Made by a program: the position numbers and the translations under genes. A stretch of DNA of 64,000 bases from an uncultured Lachnospiraceae bacterium (GTDB lineage Bacteria; Bacillota; Clostridia; Lachnospirales; Lachnospiraceae), in NCBI GenBank assembly GCA_947243855.1, contig CAMXIK010000020.1, positions 1-64,000 on the forward strand. The letters are read 5' to 3'. The notes beneath the pieces were generated by a model. The model did no database searches and was not told the DNA's origin. It saw nothing but the letters and a program-made list of their open reading frames with translations. This document shows, in pieces, positions 1 through 10,601 of this stretch (the stretch's first letter is position 1; the number at the start of each line of letters is the position of its first letter).

Positions 1-522
1 ATCGGCAACGTGGCGCTTTACGGCGCAACCTCCGGAAAAGCTTTTATTAACGGCGTGGCGGGCGAGCGTTTCTGCGTGCGTAATTCCGGCGCGATTGCGG
101 TGGTGGAGGGCGTGGGCGACCATGGCTGCGAGTACATGACGGGCGGCCGGGTGGTAGTCCTCGGTTCGGTCGGCAAGAACTTTGCGGCGGGCATGAGCGG
201 CGGCATCGCCTATGTGCTGGACGAGAACAACGACCTTTACACGAAGACCAATAAGGAAATGGTTTCCTCTTATGAGATAACTTCCAAATATGACGTTCTG
301 GAACTAAAAGAAATGATTAAGGAGCATGTGGCCTACACCAATTCCGTCAAGGGAAAAGAGATTCTGGACCATTTCGGGGAGTATCTGCCGAAGTTTAAGA
401 AAATCATTCCCCATGATTATGAGATCATGTTAAAACTGATCGTACAGATGGAGGAGAAGGGACTCAGTGCGGAACAGGCGCAGATCGAAGCGTTTTACAG
501 AAAGGACAAGGAGGGAGCGTAA
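1..522 (+). CDS. gltB: Glutamate synthase large subunit, C-terminal part (truncated by window start)
   Basis: Frame open from base 1 (IGNVALYGATSGKAFINGVAGERFCVRNSGAIAVVEGVGDHGCEYMTGG is the GXGXG glutamate synthase domain); immediately followed by gltD. Confidence 0.93.
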   Translation: MGNVALYGATSGKAFINGVAGERFCVRNSGAIAVVEGVGDHGCEYMTGGRVVVLGSVGKNFAAGMSGGIAYVLDENNDLYTKTNKEMVSSYEITSKYDVLELKEMIKEHVAYTNSVKGKEILDHFGEYLPKFKKIIPHDYEIMLKLIVQMEEKGLSAEQAQIEAFYRKDKEGA

Positions 523-524
523 CC

Positions 525-2018
525 ATGGGAAAACCAACGGGATTTATGGAATATGAGCGCAGGGTTTCCAAAGACGTCAGCCCGAAACAGCGCATAAAGA
601 ATTTCAGGGAATTTCATGAGCATTTGACAAGGGAGGAGCAGCAGGAACAGGGCGCCCGCTGTATGGACTGCGGCGTGCCGTTCTGCCAGTCGGGCATGAC
701 CCTGTGCGGTATGACCTCCGGCTGTCCGCTGCACAATCTGGTGCCGGAGTGGAACGATCTGGTCTATACCGGAAACTGGGAGCAGGCTTACTATCGTCTG
801 CACAAAACCAATAATTTTCCCGAATTTACGTCAAGGGTATGCCCGGCGCTGTGCGAGGCGGCCTGCACCTGCGGCTTGAATGACGATCCGGTTTCCACAA
901 AGGAGAACGAGTACGCTATCATTGAAAATGCTTACGAACAGGGTTATGCGGCGGCCAATCCGCCCAAGGTGCGCACCGGCAAAAAGGTGGCGGTGGTAGG
1001 AAGCGGCCCTTCCGGGCTTGCGGTGGCGGATCAGCTCAACAGGCGCGGCCATCTGGTGACGGTGTTCGAGCGTTCCGATCGTGTCGGAGGGCTTTTGATG
1101 TACGGCATCCCCAATATGAAGCTGGAAAAGCATATCATTGACCGCAAGATCAAAGTCATGGAGGAGGAGGGCGTGACCTTTGTGACTGGCAGCGATATCG
1201 GGAAAGATGTGAAAGCGGATAAGCTGTTAAAGGAGTTCGACAGGGTGGTGCTCTGCTGCGGTTCTTCCCAGCCAAGGGATATCAACGCGCCCGGCAGGGA
1301 CGCCAAGGGAATCTACTTTGCGGTGGATTTTTTGAAAGCAAACACCAAGAGTCTGCTGGATTCGGATTTTGAGGATAAAAAGTATGTGGACACGAAGGAC
1401 AAAAACGTGGTGATCATCGGCGGCGGCGATACGGGAAACGACTGCGTGGGCACATCCATTCGCCACGGCGCAAAGTCTGTGACGCAGATTGAGATGATGC
1501 CAAAAGCGCCGGATCAGCGGGCTCAGAACAATCCGTGGCCGGAGTGGCCAAAAGTCTGTAAGACCGATTATGGACAGGAGGAGGCTATCGCCGTTTATGG
1601 CCACGACCCGCGCATCTACGAGTCCACTGTCAAAGAGTTCGTGAAGGACAAAAACGGGAACCTGAAAGCTGTCAAGATCGTTTCCCTGTCATGGGAAAAG
1701 GACGAGAAGACGGGCCGTATGAACATGAAGGAGGTCGAAGGCTCCGAAAGGACGCTGGACGCGGAGATTGTGCTGATTGCGGCGGGCTTTCTGGGAAGCC
1801 AGAAGTATGTGACGGACGCTTTCAAGGTGGAGATCGACGGCAGGACGAACGTGCAGACGGCTCCCGGCGGGTTCGCGACCAGCGTGGACAGGGTATTTAC
1901 CGCGGGCGATATGCACACCGGACAGTCTTTGGTGGTCAAGGCCATAAGACAGGGCAGGGAGTGCGCGAAAGAGGTGGACGAGAGCCTGATGGGGTATACG
2001 AATCTGTATGTGCAGTGA
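525..2018 (+). CDS. gltD: Glutamate synthase small subunit, NAD(P)H-dependent
   Basis: Fe-S motif CMDCGVPFCQSG, FAD GSGPSGLAVADQL and NAD(P)H-binding GGGDTGNDC motifs; follows gltB. Confidence 0.95.
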   Translation: MGKPTGFMEYERRVSKDVSPKQRIKNFREFHEHLTREEQQEQGARCMDCGVPFCQSGMTLCGMTSGCPLHNLVPEWNDLVYTGNWEQAYYRLHKTNNFPEFTSRVCPALCEAACTCGLNDDPVSTKENEYAIIENAYEQGYAAANPPKVRTGKKVAVVGSGPSGLAVADQLNRRGHLVTVFERSDRVGGLLMYGIPNMKLEKHIIDRKIKVMEEEGVTFVTGSDIGKDVKADKLLKEFDRVVLCCGSSQPRDINAPGRDAKGIYFAVDFLKANTKSLLDSDFEDKKYVDTKDKNVVIIGGGDTGNDCVGTSIRHGAKSVTQIEMMPKAPDQRAQNNPWPEWPKVCKTDYGQEEAIAVYGHDPRIYESTVKEFVKDKNGNLKAVKIVSLSWEKDEKTGRMNMKEVEGSERTLDAEIVLIAAGFLGSQKYVTDAFKVEIDGRTNVQTAPGGFATSVDRVFTAGDMHTGQSLVVKAIRQGRECAKEVDESLMGYTNLYVQ

Positions 2019-2062
2019 AAATAGAATGAGTTATGTAAACTAAATAAAAAGCATGACAGAGA

Positions 2063-2097
2063 CCCCCTGCGGTTGATTTACAACTGCGGGGGTTTTT
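2063..2097 (+). terminator. Rho-independent terminator after gltBD
   Basis: CCCCCTGCGGTTG-attta-CAACTGCGGGGG followed by TTTTT. Confidence 0.85.
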
Positions 2098-2201
2098 GCA
2101 GCTTTTCTCTGAAAAATAGAGGATTACACCTTGCGGAAGGAGAGAAAACTGCATATAATTTGGAAAGAAGCAGGAGTGTTGTTGCAAAGAAAGCGGGACA
2201 G

Positions 2202-3782
2202 ATGAAATTGCAGTTCAGACGCCAAAAGAAAACAGGACAAAATGGGAATGATAGAGAGAAAAACAGGAACGGGAAAAGAGGGGTGCTGTCGGCCGCACTG
2301 ATCATAGGCGTGCCGGTTCTCGGTCTGCTTGCGGTTTATTTGGCGGGGCTTAACCGCTATCAGAGCTGTTTTGTAAACGGCACGGTGATTGACAAGGTGG
2401 ATGTGTCGGGAATGTCGATTCCCGAGCTGAGCGAACAGATGGGGAGGTATTCGCTGCGGGTGATTGAGAGACAGGCTGACGGCACGACCTTGGAGGAGGA
2501 AATCAAGGGAAGCGAAATTGGCATTTCCTATACGTCTATGGAACCGCTGGAGAGTATTTTGCAGGAACAGAACCGCTTTTTGTGGTTTGTCAAACAGGAT
2601 GCGGACTATCAGACGGACGCGCCCCTTTTTTATGATGATGCGGCGCTTGCGGAAAAGATCGGGGAACTTAAGGGCTTTCAGAAAGAGTCGGTCGAAGGGC
2701 CGGAGGATGCGTACATAGGGGATTATGTTTCGGGGCAGGGTTTTGCGCTGGTAGCCGAAAAACGGGGTAACCGCCTGAATCGGGAGAAGACCATAGAGGC
2801 CATAAAGGAAGCGGTGAGCGGGCTGGAAGAGCAGATCGATCTGGATGAGGCGGGATGCTATGAGGAGCCAAAGGTCACCTTGGAGAATGAAGAGCTTCAG
2901 AAAACATACGAGAAGCTGCAAAATTATGTGAGCACGACCGTCACTTATACATTTGGAAAAGAGCGTGAAACGCTGGACGCGGATACTGTGGCGGAGTGGA
3001 TTGTGCGGAAAGGGAGCAAGGCGGAGCTGGATCAGGAGCTGGTCAAAGAATATGTCAATTCCCTGCGGAAAAAGTACGATACGGTTTTTCACAAAAGAAG
3101 ATTTATGACAAGCTATGGGCAAGAAGTGACGATTGACGTGGGAGATTACGGCTGGTGGATGAACGTCGGAGAGGAGACGGAGGAGCTGATCGCACAGTTG
3201 GAGCGGGGAGAGAGCGGGGAACGCGTTCCCGTCTACAGACAGACGGCGGCCTCCTACGATGACCCGGATTATGGGGATTCCTATGTGGAAATTAACCTGA
3301 CGGCTCAGCATTTATTTTTATATCAGAACGGGGAATGCGTTTTGGAGTCAGATTTTGTGTCGGGTAATCCCAGCAGGGGAAATGATACGCCGGAAGGAAT
3401 CTATGGCATCACGTATAAGGAGCGGGACGCTACGTTAAACGGGGAAAACTACAGCACGCCGGTTAATTTTTGGATGCCCTTTAACAACAATGTGGGAATG
3501 CACGATGCGACATGGAGAAGCGAGTTTGGCGCGAATATTTACATGACAAACGGCTCCCATGGCTGTATCAATCTGCCCTACGCCGTTGCGCAGGAGATTT
3601 ATGGCTATGTGGAGAAGGGCGACCCGGTGATCTGCTATCATTTGCCGGGGACGGAGCCGGAGCCTCTTTCGGAAATTCCGCTTGAGCTGGAGCCGGAGAT
3701 TGAAACGACGGAACCGACGGCGGAAGCGGGCATGGAGGCGGTAGGGCCGGGAGTGCCGACAGAGCCGTCTGAATCGCCGTAG
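2202..3782 (+). CDS. L,D-transpeptidase (YkuD domain) with N-terminal TM and peptidoglycan-binding-4-like region
   Basis: ORF 2073..3782; MKLQFRRQKK start then TM; catalytic signature GSHGCINLPYAVAQEIY. Confidence 0.85.
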   Translation: MKLQFRRQKKTGQNGNDREKNRNGKRGVLSAALIIGVPVLGLLAVYLAGLNRYQSCFVNGTVIDKVDVSGMSIPELSEQMGRYSLRVIERQADGTTLEEEIKGSEIGISYTSMEPLESILQEQNRFLWFVKQDADYQTDAPLFYDDAALAEKIGELKGFQKESVEGPEDAYIGDYVSGQGFALVAEKRGNRLNREKTIEAIKEAVSGLEEQIDLDEAGCYEEPKVTLENEELQKTYEKLQNYVSTTVTYTFGKERETLDADTVAEWIVRKGSKAELDQELVKEYVNSLRKKYDTVFHKRRFMTSYGQEVTIDVGDYGWWMNVGEETEELIAQLERGESGERVPVYRQTAASYDDPDYGDSYVEINLTAQHLFLYQNGECVLESDFVSGNPSRGNDTPEGIYGITYKERDATLNGENYSTPVNFWMPFNNNVGMHDATWRSEFGANIYMTNGSHGCINLPYAVAQEIYGYVEKGDPVICYHLPGTEPEPLSEIPLELEPEIETTEPTAEAGMEAVGPGVPTEPSESP

Positions 3783-3962
3783 CCATTGAAAACTGAATCA
3801 ATATAAGATATACTGTACAAGACAACATCAGTTCTGGGAGGAGTGCGGAAACGCATCGCCAGTGTCTCGGTTCACACACAGAATATCCCGGAGAACACTT
3901 GGCGGCTGGTGTTGTCTTTTATTGTAATAAAGGGATGCGGGACGGAGAAGGGGAAAACGGAT

Positions 3963-5201
3963 ATGGATTTCAACAAAAAATATGAATATGTGATGGAGCG
4001 TTTGGAAATCAGGGAATTTTGCCGGTTCGCATACTGGGAGCAGCTTAAATTGCGAAAGAGAACATGGCTGGGATTTTTGCTCATTATTGTGGCGGAAGCT
4101 TTTCTGATTCCGGAGGCGGCGGCCGTCATTGCCGTTTTCATGGCTGTTGTGTTGACTGCTTCGGGCGTCTATTATTACAGGAGCACCGTGAAACAGTTGG
4201 ATGGAGAGGTGTGGACGGTCTTTTCCGTAGACGGGAGCCGGTTAAAGGTGGAGAGGGAAAACTGCGCCGAAGTTCCTTTCCGGAACATTCAGTTAATCCG
4301 CAGGACAAAACGGCTGTTAATGCTGGGATACTTTCAGGCGCCCAAGCGGCCCGCCTGGTTTGTGATGCCGCTGCGCGTTTTTGCAAGCGGGCAGGAGGCG
4401 GAGGCGTTTCTTGCCATGATCCGCAATCCGCAGACGCAGGCAGGGGCAGGCTTTGCAGGACCGATGGCTCAGACGCAGGCAGGGGCAGGCTTTGCAGACT
4501 CGATGAAACAGGGGATGGATGAGGCGGCGGAGCGGCCGCAGGAGTACATGCGGTTTTCTTTTTCCCTCGACGGGGAACGGTGGGTGCGCCAGCAAAAGGG
4601 CGCGGCGGATCTCTTAAACGGCGGGACGTTCGGCGGATCTGCGCGGGTTTACGGCATGTTAATCTGGGGTGTTGTGATGGCTGCTGCGCTGATCGCCCTC
4701 ACCTATCTGATTGCGGGGGAGTTTCGCTGGATGTTTGTTTGCTACAGTCTTGCGATGGCGTTCTGGTGTATCCTGCGGCTGTATGGCCGCGATCCGGAAA
4801 AGAGGATTAGGAGGCAGTTAAAAACCCCGGAGGCAGCGGCAAAGGTGTGCGGGCCATGGCAGATTTCCCTGACCGAAGAGGGCGTTGCCGTATGGATGCC
4901 CATGGATATGAAAAGCGTTTTTAGCTGGAATTCCCTCATGTGGCTGATAGAGACGCAGGAGTTCTTTTATCTGTTTCATGAGGATAAAAAACATTTTATC
5001 ATGATCGCAAAAGAGAGTTTTGCAAGCTGGGAGCAGGTGGGCGCGTTTCACCGGATCTGTGAAGACCACGGGGTACAAAAGATACCGCCGAAAAAGGCGC
5101 GTTATGTGCCGGAATGGCTTACATGGGTGATTTTCGGTCTGATTACACTGGCATATGCGGGTACGATCGCGGCGCATATTTATCTGGACGTTGCGAGATA
5201 G
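3963..5201 (+). CDS. Membrane protein with two YcxB-like domains
   Basis: ORF 3843..5201, likely start MDFNKKYEYV; TM pairs followed by YcxB-like segments in both halves. Confidence 0.6.
   Translation: MDFNKKYEYVMERLEIREFCRFAYWEQLKLRKRTWLGFLLIIVAEAFLIPEAAAVIAVFMAVVLTASGVYYYRSTVKQLDGEVWTVFSVDGSRLKVERENCAEVPFRNIQLIRRTKRLLMLGYFQAPKRPAWFVMPLRVFASGQEAEAFLAMIRNPQTQAGAGFAGPMAQTQAGAGFADSMKQGMDEAAERPQEYMRFSFSLDGERWVRQQKGAADLLNGGTFGGSARVYGMLIWGVVMAAALIALTYLIAGEFRWMFVCYSLAMAFWCILRLYGRDPEKRIRRQLKTPEAAAKVCGPWQISLTEEGVAVWMPMDMKSVFSWNSLMWLIETQEFFYLFHEDKKHFIMIAKESFASWEQVGAFHRICEDHGVQKIPPKKARYVPEWLTWVIFGLITLAYAGTIAAHIYLDVAR
4431..4498 (+). repeat. In-frame tandem repeat, 39-bp period (TQAGAGFAGPMAQ / TQAGAGFADSM)
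   Basis: cagacgcaggcaggggcaggctttgcag at 4431 and again at 4470. Confidence 0.9.
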
Positions 5202-5378
5202 GATTCATGGAGAAGACGGGGCTTATTTTGGAATGAAAGGAAGAACAGGCAGCGTCCGTGATAAGAACAAAAGGATTTGAAAAATGATACAAATGGGAAT
5301 ATACTAAAAAAGGGGAGGGCATTCTAAAAAATCGGGATAGTCGCGGAAGGGACGGCGATGACCGAAAAGGGGGTTGCT

Positions 5379-6827
5379 ATGACAAAGGAGCAGTATAAGA
5401 GGGCAAATGGAACCGTATTTCCCATTGTAATGATTATATTGGGATATATTGCGGTTTCAATGGTTTTGTGGGCGATGTCTAATTCGCCTACATGGAGAAC
5501 GTGGGCGCAGCTTGGCGCGGCAGTGGCGGCGATGGTTATTTCGGTGGCCGCCTATCTGAGCGGTAAGGCGACTAAGCGGTGCGGCGTTATTTTGATGGTA
5601 AGCGCGGCGGCGGTGTATGCCGTGGTTTGTTTCCTAGGAACGTCGAGCGGCACATGGACGTATTCCATGCCGGTGATTTTTGCGGCGATGGCCTATTTGA
5701 ACATACGTCTTATCATAGGCGGCAATACGGTGGCTCTTTTGGTTGGCATCATCCGGCTGATTATCGATATTACGACGGCAAGTAATAATTTGACCGAGCT
5801 AGTCATTGCTTTGATCACGCTGACATTGGCGGCGGTTGCTTCCATCCGTGCGGTAATGCTTTTGATCCGTTTCCACGAGGAAAATACGGAAGGGATCATG
5901 GAGGCGGCCAAAAAGCAGGAAGAGAGCAACCGGACGATGGCGCAGACGGCGGAACAGATTTCCCAGTATTTTGAGAGCGCGATGGAGATGCTGGAGAATT
6001 TAAAGGTCAGCGTCGATACCAGTAACTTTGCCATGGGCAATATTGTGGAGAGTACGGAAAGTACGGCAGAAGCCATTCAGACGCAGGCGGCCATGTGCGC
6101 GGATATTCAGGACAATATGGATAAGGCGGAGGAAGGCACGCAGAGAATGCTTGCCGCTTCCAAGACGACAGACCAGACGGTGGAAGAAGGCGCTGCAGTG
6201 GTTCATGAGCTGAAACAGCAGGCGGAGAACGTGGAGAAGGCAAGCCGGATTACGGTGGAGGTAATTGAGAGGCTGACTGCCAAGGTGGAGGAAGTGCAGA
6301 ATTTTGTGGGCACCATCTTAAGTATTTCCAATCAGACAAATCTGCTCGCTTTAAACGCGTCGATCGAGGCGGCGCGCGCCGGGGAGGCCGGAAAAGGATT
6401 CGCAGTGGTGGCGGAGGAGATCAGGCAGTTGTCGGAGCAGACGAAGGACGCTTCCAATAAGATTACAAGCATTATTGCCGAACTGAATGAAGACACCAAA
6501 CATGCCAGCACGACGATTGAGGATTCGGCGTCTTCCGTGAGGAAGCAGAATGAGCTGATTGAGAGTACCAGAGAGAAATTTGAAAGCGTAAACAGGGAAG
6601 TAACGGAGCTTTCGGCTTATATCGTGGAGACAGAGCGGATCATAGAGGGCATTTTACAGTCCACATCGACGATATCGGACAACATATCACATCTGTCGGC
6701 AACAAGCGAGGAGGTTGCGGCTTCCTCCACCGAGGGGCTTCGGACTTCCGAGGCGACTGTGGAGGATATGGCCAAGACGAAAGAAATTTTGGAAAATATT
6801 TACCAGTTGGCGCAGGCATTAAAATAG
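5379..6827 (+). CDS. Methyl-accepting chemotaxis protein
   Basis: N-terminal multi-TM region then canonical MCP hairpin tip [40 protein letters not shown]. Confidence 0.93.
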   Translation: MTKEQYKRANGTVFPIVMIILGYIAVSMVLWAMSNSPTWRTWAQLGAAVAAMVISVAAYLSGKATKRCGVILMVSAAAVYAVVCFLGTSSGTWTYSMPVIFAAMAYLNIRLIIGGNTVALLVGIIRLIIDITTASNNLTELVIALITLTLAAVASIRAVMLLIRFHEENTEGIMEAAKKQEESNRTMAQTAEQISQYFESAMEMLENLKVSVDTSNFAMGNIVESTESTAEAIQTQAAMCADIQDNMDKAEEGTQRMLAASKTTDQTVEEGAAVVHELKQQAENVEKASRITVEVIERLTAKVEEVQNFVGTILSISNQTNLLALNASIEAARAGEAGKGFAVVAEEIRQLSEQTKDASNKITSIIAELNEDTKHASTTIEDSASSVRKQNELIESTREKFESVNREVTELSAYIVETERIIEGILQSTSTISDNISHLSATSEEVAASSTEGLRTSEATVEDMAKTKEILENIYQLAQALK

Positions 6828-6837
6828 CGCGAAAGAA

Positions 6838-6878
6838 AGCAGTAAGGCGGGATAACCGGTCTTACTGCTTTTTCTTTT
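6838..6878. terminator. Bidirectional terminator between MCP and response regulator
   Basis: AGCAGTAAG...CTTACTGCT stem followed by TTTTTCTTTT, with A-rich other side. Confidence 0.75.
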
Positions 6879-7620
6879 CAAGGAAATCTTTTCGGTATTG
6901 GCTGGGGGAAATATCGTAGTAGGTGCGGAAAGCTTTGCTGAAATAGTGATTGTCCGCATAGCCCAGCCGTTCCGCAATGTCGATAATTTTATTGTCCTCG
7001 TCTTCCAACAGCTCTTTTGCACGCTCCATGCGCAGTTTCAGTACATATTCATAGATGGTGAAGCCGTATTTGCCCCGGAAGAGTCTTGTCAGATATTCCG
7101 TGGAGAAAAAATATTTTTCAGAAAACATGGTAATCTTAATGGTTTGACAGTAATGGCTGTCGATGTAATCTTTGATGATGGAGACGGCTTCGTCGGGGGA
7201 AATTTCTTCCCGCTGTGATGTTTGGGGTTCCAGAAAAGAAGCCTCCGGATCAATGCGAAGGAGCGCCTTTTCGATGGCGCTGTTTAACGCGTCCTCCTCC
7301 ACCGGTTTCAGCAGATATTCACAGGCGCCGTAGTGGAGCGCCTGCTGGGCATAGCTGAACTGGTCGTAGCCGCTGACCACCACATACTGGCTGTCGGGAA
7401 ATTCTTTGGAGGCGGCCTGTAGGAAAGAGACGCCGTCCATGACTGGCATATTCATATCGACAAAGACGATGTCCGGATGAAATTCACGCATGGCCTACAG
7501 GCCGTCCTTGCCGTTTTGGGCAAGCTGCGGCGGTTCAATGCCATAGTATTTCCAGTTTCCCAATTTCTGGATCGCAATCTGTACCGGTTTTTCATCGTCA
7601 ATAATCAGCGCTTTATACAT
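6862..7620 (-). pseudogene. YesN-type response regulator (REC + AraC HTH) interrupted by in-frame TAG at codon 42
   Basis: Reverse strand from 7620: MYKALIIDDEKPVQIAIQKLGNWKYYGIEPPQLAQNGKDGL*AMREFHPDIVFVDMNMPVMDG...; ATG overlaps the kinase stop codon. Confidence 0.85.
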
Positions 7621-9445
7621 AGTTGTCCTCCGATGCAGTTTTGTGGCGGCGGTTGTCTAGTTGAGACGGGATCGTTGTTTCTCGCGTGGCGGGCAGGGTC
7701 AGGATAATCTCCGTATACTCGTTTTCGCGGGTATGGATTTCCATGGATGCGGGTCTGTCATAGAGAAGACCGATGCGGCTGTGGAGATTGGCAAGCCCGA
7801 TGCCGCCGTTTTTGCCCGTATTCTTTTGCAGATCAAAGTCCGCATACAGTTTTTCAAGCTGTTCCGGTGCGATTCCGCACCCGTTATCCTGCACTTTGAT
7901 TGTGACAATGCCGTCATGATACTGTGACGATACTGTCACAATGAGAGCGCCCGCCTTGTCGGATTTCCCATGTATGATAGAGTTTTCCACCAGCGTCTGG
8001 ATGCTGATCTTAGGAATCAGACAGTCTTCGGTGGCCGGGTCGATCTCACAGTGAAACGTAAGCGCCTCGTCCATGCGGATTTTTTGAAGAAAGATATAGT
8101 CGTTCACATATTCCATTTCCCGCTTCAAGGACACCAAGGTGTCCGATTTGATGGTATAGCGCAGATTGGAAGCCAGCGAGGTAATCATGCGGTGAATCTG
8201 GGGCTGGTCGTTAATCAGCGCCTCTGTGGAAATTGCCTGTAAGGTGTTGTATAGAAAATGAGGATTTAACTGCGCTTCCAGGGCCGCCAATCTGGCGTCT
8301 TTTTCACTTAATTCCGCCACGTAGGTGCGTTTGATCAACTGGTCGATGTGGGAGACCATAGAGTTGAAGCTTTCCGTGAGCTGTCGGATTTCGATGCTTC
8401 CCTCTGCGTCGATCCTTGAACGGAAGTCGCCTTCGCCGGTCTTCTGCATCTGGGCGGAGAGCATCCGCAGGGGGATGGTCAACAGCCGCAGCAGCATATA
8501 GATCAGGATAATGGTAAGGAGCCAGACAAGAAGGCCGCTTACGAGGACGGATTTTTGTAACTGTCCAATCTGGGAATCAATGTAGGAGAGGGGAGTCAGG
8601 CTGAGCAGACGAATCCCGGAGGTAGGGCTTTCAGATTCCACTAATAAATATGATTGACCAATTAGGTCGATTGTATGATAACCGTCCGGATGCTCTTCTT
8701 TTTGGGAAAGGGCCAGTGACAGTTCTTCGCTGTTTCCTTGTAACTCCGCTTGATTGGAGAAGACGATTTCCCCGTTGTCATTCAGAAAGAAAAGGATTTC
8801 TCCGTGGGTGGAGTGGTTTTCCGCCAGTTGTTTGGCGTAGGTATCGTCTAATTGCAGACGCACGATGGCCTGACTGACCTTGCCCTTCACCTGAAAGAGC
8901 GAGTGATAGTAGATCAGGTTCGTGGAGCCGGAGGGGCGGATGCTGTGGTTCATGGGGCTGGACTCGCATTCTGAGAGGGCTTCCCATATGCCTTCCGGGG
9001 CGCTCTCGCTTGCGATAATGTGCTGCTGTCCGTCTGTGCGCCCGATGGATAGATCCTGATGGAGCAGATAAAGCTCATAATCGCAGATATCGTTGCGGGT
9101 GTAATAATAGTAAAACATCTGCTGTTTGGCGTAGGAGATCTGGTCGGAAGACAGCGGCGCATTCTGCTCCACGATTCTCGTAAAACGGGAGTCATAGTAG
9201 GGCTGAATGCAGAAGTTGGCAAGCTCCATCAGGTAGGCGTCCAGATTTTCCAGTTCCAGGTTGAGGATTTTTTCGGTGGTGTCAAGCTGGTTTTTTATGG
9301 TGAGACTCCGGGTAGACGTATAGTCTTTTTGGATCAGATATCCGGCAATGATCGTGGTGACCAGAATCATAAGCACGGTTAGCTGCACCCAGAGCGGGGT
9401 GCGGTTCAGCAGATTTTTTGCGTGGTTTTTCAGTTTTTTCATCAT
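7613..9445 (-). CDS. YesM-type sensor histidine kinase (HAMP, His_kinase, HATPase_c)
   Basis: ORF 7613..9514; LEAQLNPHFLYNTLQAIS and DNGCGI / GGIGLANLHSRI motifs. Confidence 0.9.
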   Translation of the reverse strand: MMKKLKNHAKNLLNRTPLWVQLTVLMILVTTIIAGYLIQKDYTSTRSLTIKNQLDTTEKILNLELENLDAYLMELANFCIQPYYDSRFTRIVEQNAPLSSDQISYAKQQMFYYYYTRNDICDYELYLLHQDLSIGRTDGQQHIIASESAPEGIWEALSECESSPMNHSIRPSGSTNLIYYHSLFQVKGKVSQAIVRLQLDDTYAKQLAENHSTHGEILFFLNDNGEIVFSNQAELQGNSEELSLALSQKEEHPDGYHTIDLIGQSYLLVESESPTSGIRLLSLTPLSYIDSQIGQLQKSVLVSGLLVWLLTIILIYMLLRLLTIPLRMLSAQMQKTGEGDFRSRIDAEGSIEIRQLTESFNSMVSHIDQLIKRTYVAELSEKDARLAALEAQLNPHFLYNTLQAISTEALINDQPQIHRMITSLASNLRYTIKSDTLVSLKREMEYVNDYIFLQKIRMDEALTFHCEIDPATEDCLIPKISIQTLVENSIIHGKSDKAGALIVTVSSQYHDGIVTIKVQDNGCGIAPEQLEKLYADFDLQKNTGKNGGIGLANLHSRIGLLYDRPASMEIHTRENEYTEIILTLPATRETTIPSQLDNRRHKTASEDNYV

Positions 9446-9579
9446 GGCATAAGGCCTCATAATTTTTGGCTGGATTGTGCAAACTGCCGTTTCATTGGAT
9501 AAGATGTCGCGCATTTTTTACAAAATACATCTTACTATATTCCTTATAATAGGACAATACGAATAAAAAATTGTTCGGA

Positions 9580-9609
9580 AATTTCCACCTAACTGTTGGG
9601 GAATTTCCA
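9580..9609 (+). promoter_or_regulatory. Direct repeat AATTTCCA x2 (22-bp spacing) upstream of sugar ABC promoter; candidate AraC-type RR site
   Basis: AATTTCCA at 9580-9587 and 9602-9609; downstream TTGCTG ... TATACT. Confidence 0.45.
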
Positions 9610-9722
9610 TTTTGCTGTCAAAGTATATAAATTATACTGGGAGTAAGCATCTAGGATGCTAACTCCACGAGATTCGCTTCGCGAACTCGGCATGAATCTA
9701 TTGAAAGAAAGGAATCCTGCAT

Positions 9723-10601
9723 ATGAGCAGAAAAGCAAAAAGACAGTTGGAAACGGTGCTGTTCTCCCTGCCGGCGATCATACTGGTGTGCCTGATGATG
9801 TATCTGCCCTTTGTCTTAAGCGGATACTATTCCCTGACGGAGTGGAACGGCATTTCAAAAGATGCAAAGTTCATCGGCTTACAGAACTTTAAGACAATCT
9901 TTGTGGAGAGTGAGGATTTTCTTTCCTCGATCTGGTTTACCACGCGTTACACCTTGTTTTTCGTGATATTTTCCAATATCTTCGCGCTGGCGCTGGCAGT
10001 GGTGCTGACCAAGAAATTCCGGGCGGCGAACTTTTTCAGAGGTATTTTCTTTATCCCTTATATCATGAGCATGACGATTGTGGGTTTTATCTGGAAATTT
10101 ATTTTTACCAGCGGCTTTGAGAAGCTATACGAGATCACCCAGTGGAATCTGTGGAACTATAGCTGGCTGGGAGATACCAATCTGGTGTTTTATTCGGTAG
10201 CTTTTGTGGGCGTGTGGCAGTCGCTTGGATTTTATATTGTGCTTTACATAGCGGGACTGCAGGCGGTGCCGAAAGATGTGCTGGAGGCGGCCGTGGTGGA
10301 TGGCGCGACGGGCAGACAGAAGTTTTTCAAAGTAACGCTGCCGCTTTTGGGGCCTTCGTTCACAACCTGTATCTTTATGTCGCTGACCAATGGCCTGAAA
10401 GTGTTCGATATCATTCTGGCGCTGACGAAAGGCGGGCCGGGAACGGCGACCAACAGCGTGACCCTGCAAATATATAAGGAGGCTTTTACGAACAACAATT
10501 ATGGTCTTGGTTCCGCCCAGTCCATTGTTTACTTCCTGTTTGTGCTTATTATAACACAGCTTGTACTAAAAGGCTTTGGCAGAAAGGAGGTTACTCTGTA
10601 A
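9723..10601 (+). CDS. Sugar ABC transporter permease (MalF-type)
   Basis: Six TM segments with EAA loop EAAVVDGATGRQKFFKVTLPLL. Confidence 0.93.
   Translation: MSRKAKRQLETVLFSLPAIILVCLMMYLPFVLSGYYSLTEWNGISKDAKFIGLQNFKTIFVESEDFLSSIWFTTRYTLFFVIFSNIFALALAVVLTKKFRAANFFRGIFFIPYIMSMTIVGFIWKFIFTSGFEKLYEITQWNLWNYSWLGDTNLVFYSVAFVGVWQSLGFYIVLYIAGLQAVPKDVLEAAVVDGATGRQKFFKVTLPLLGPSFTTCIFMSLTNGLKVFDIILALTKGGPGTATNSVTLQIYKEAFTNNNYGLGSAQSIVYFLFVLIITQLVLKGFGRKEVTL

Noticed and set aside
2124-3311. 395-aa minus-strand ORF
   Set aside because: Antisense to the L,D-transpeptidase gene; no family features.
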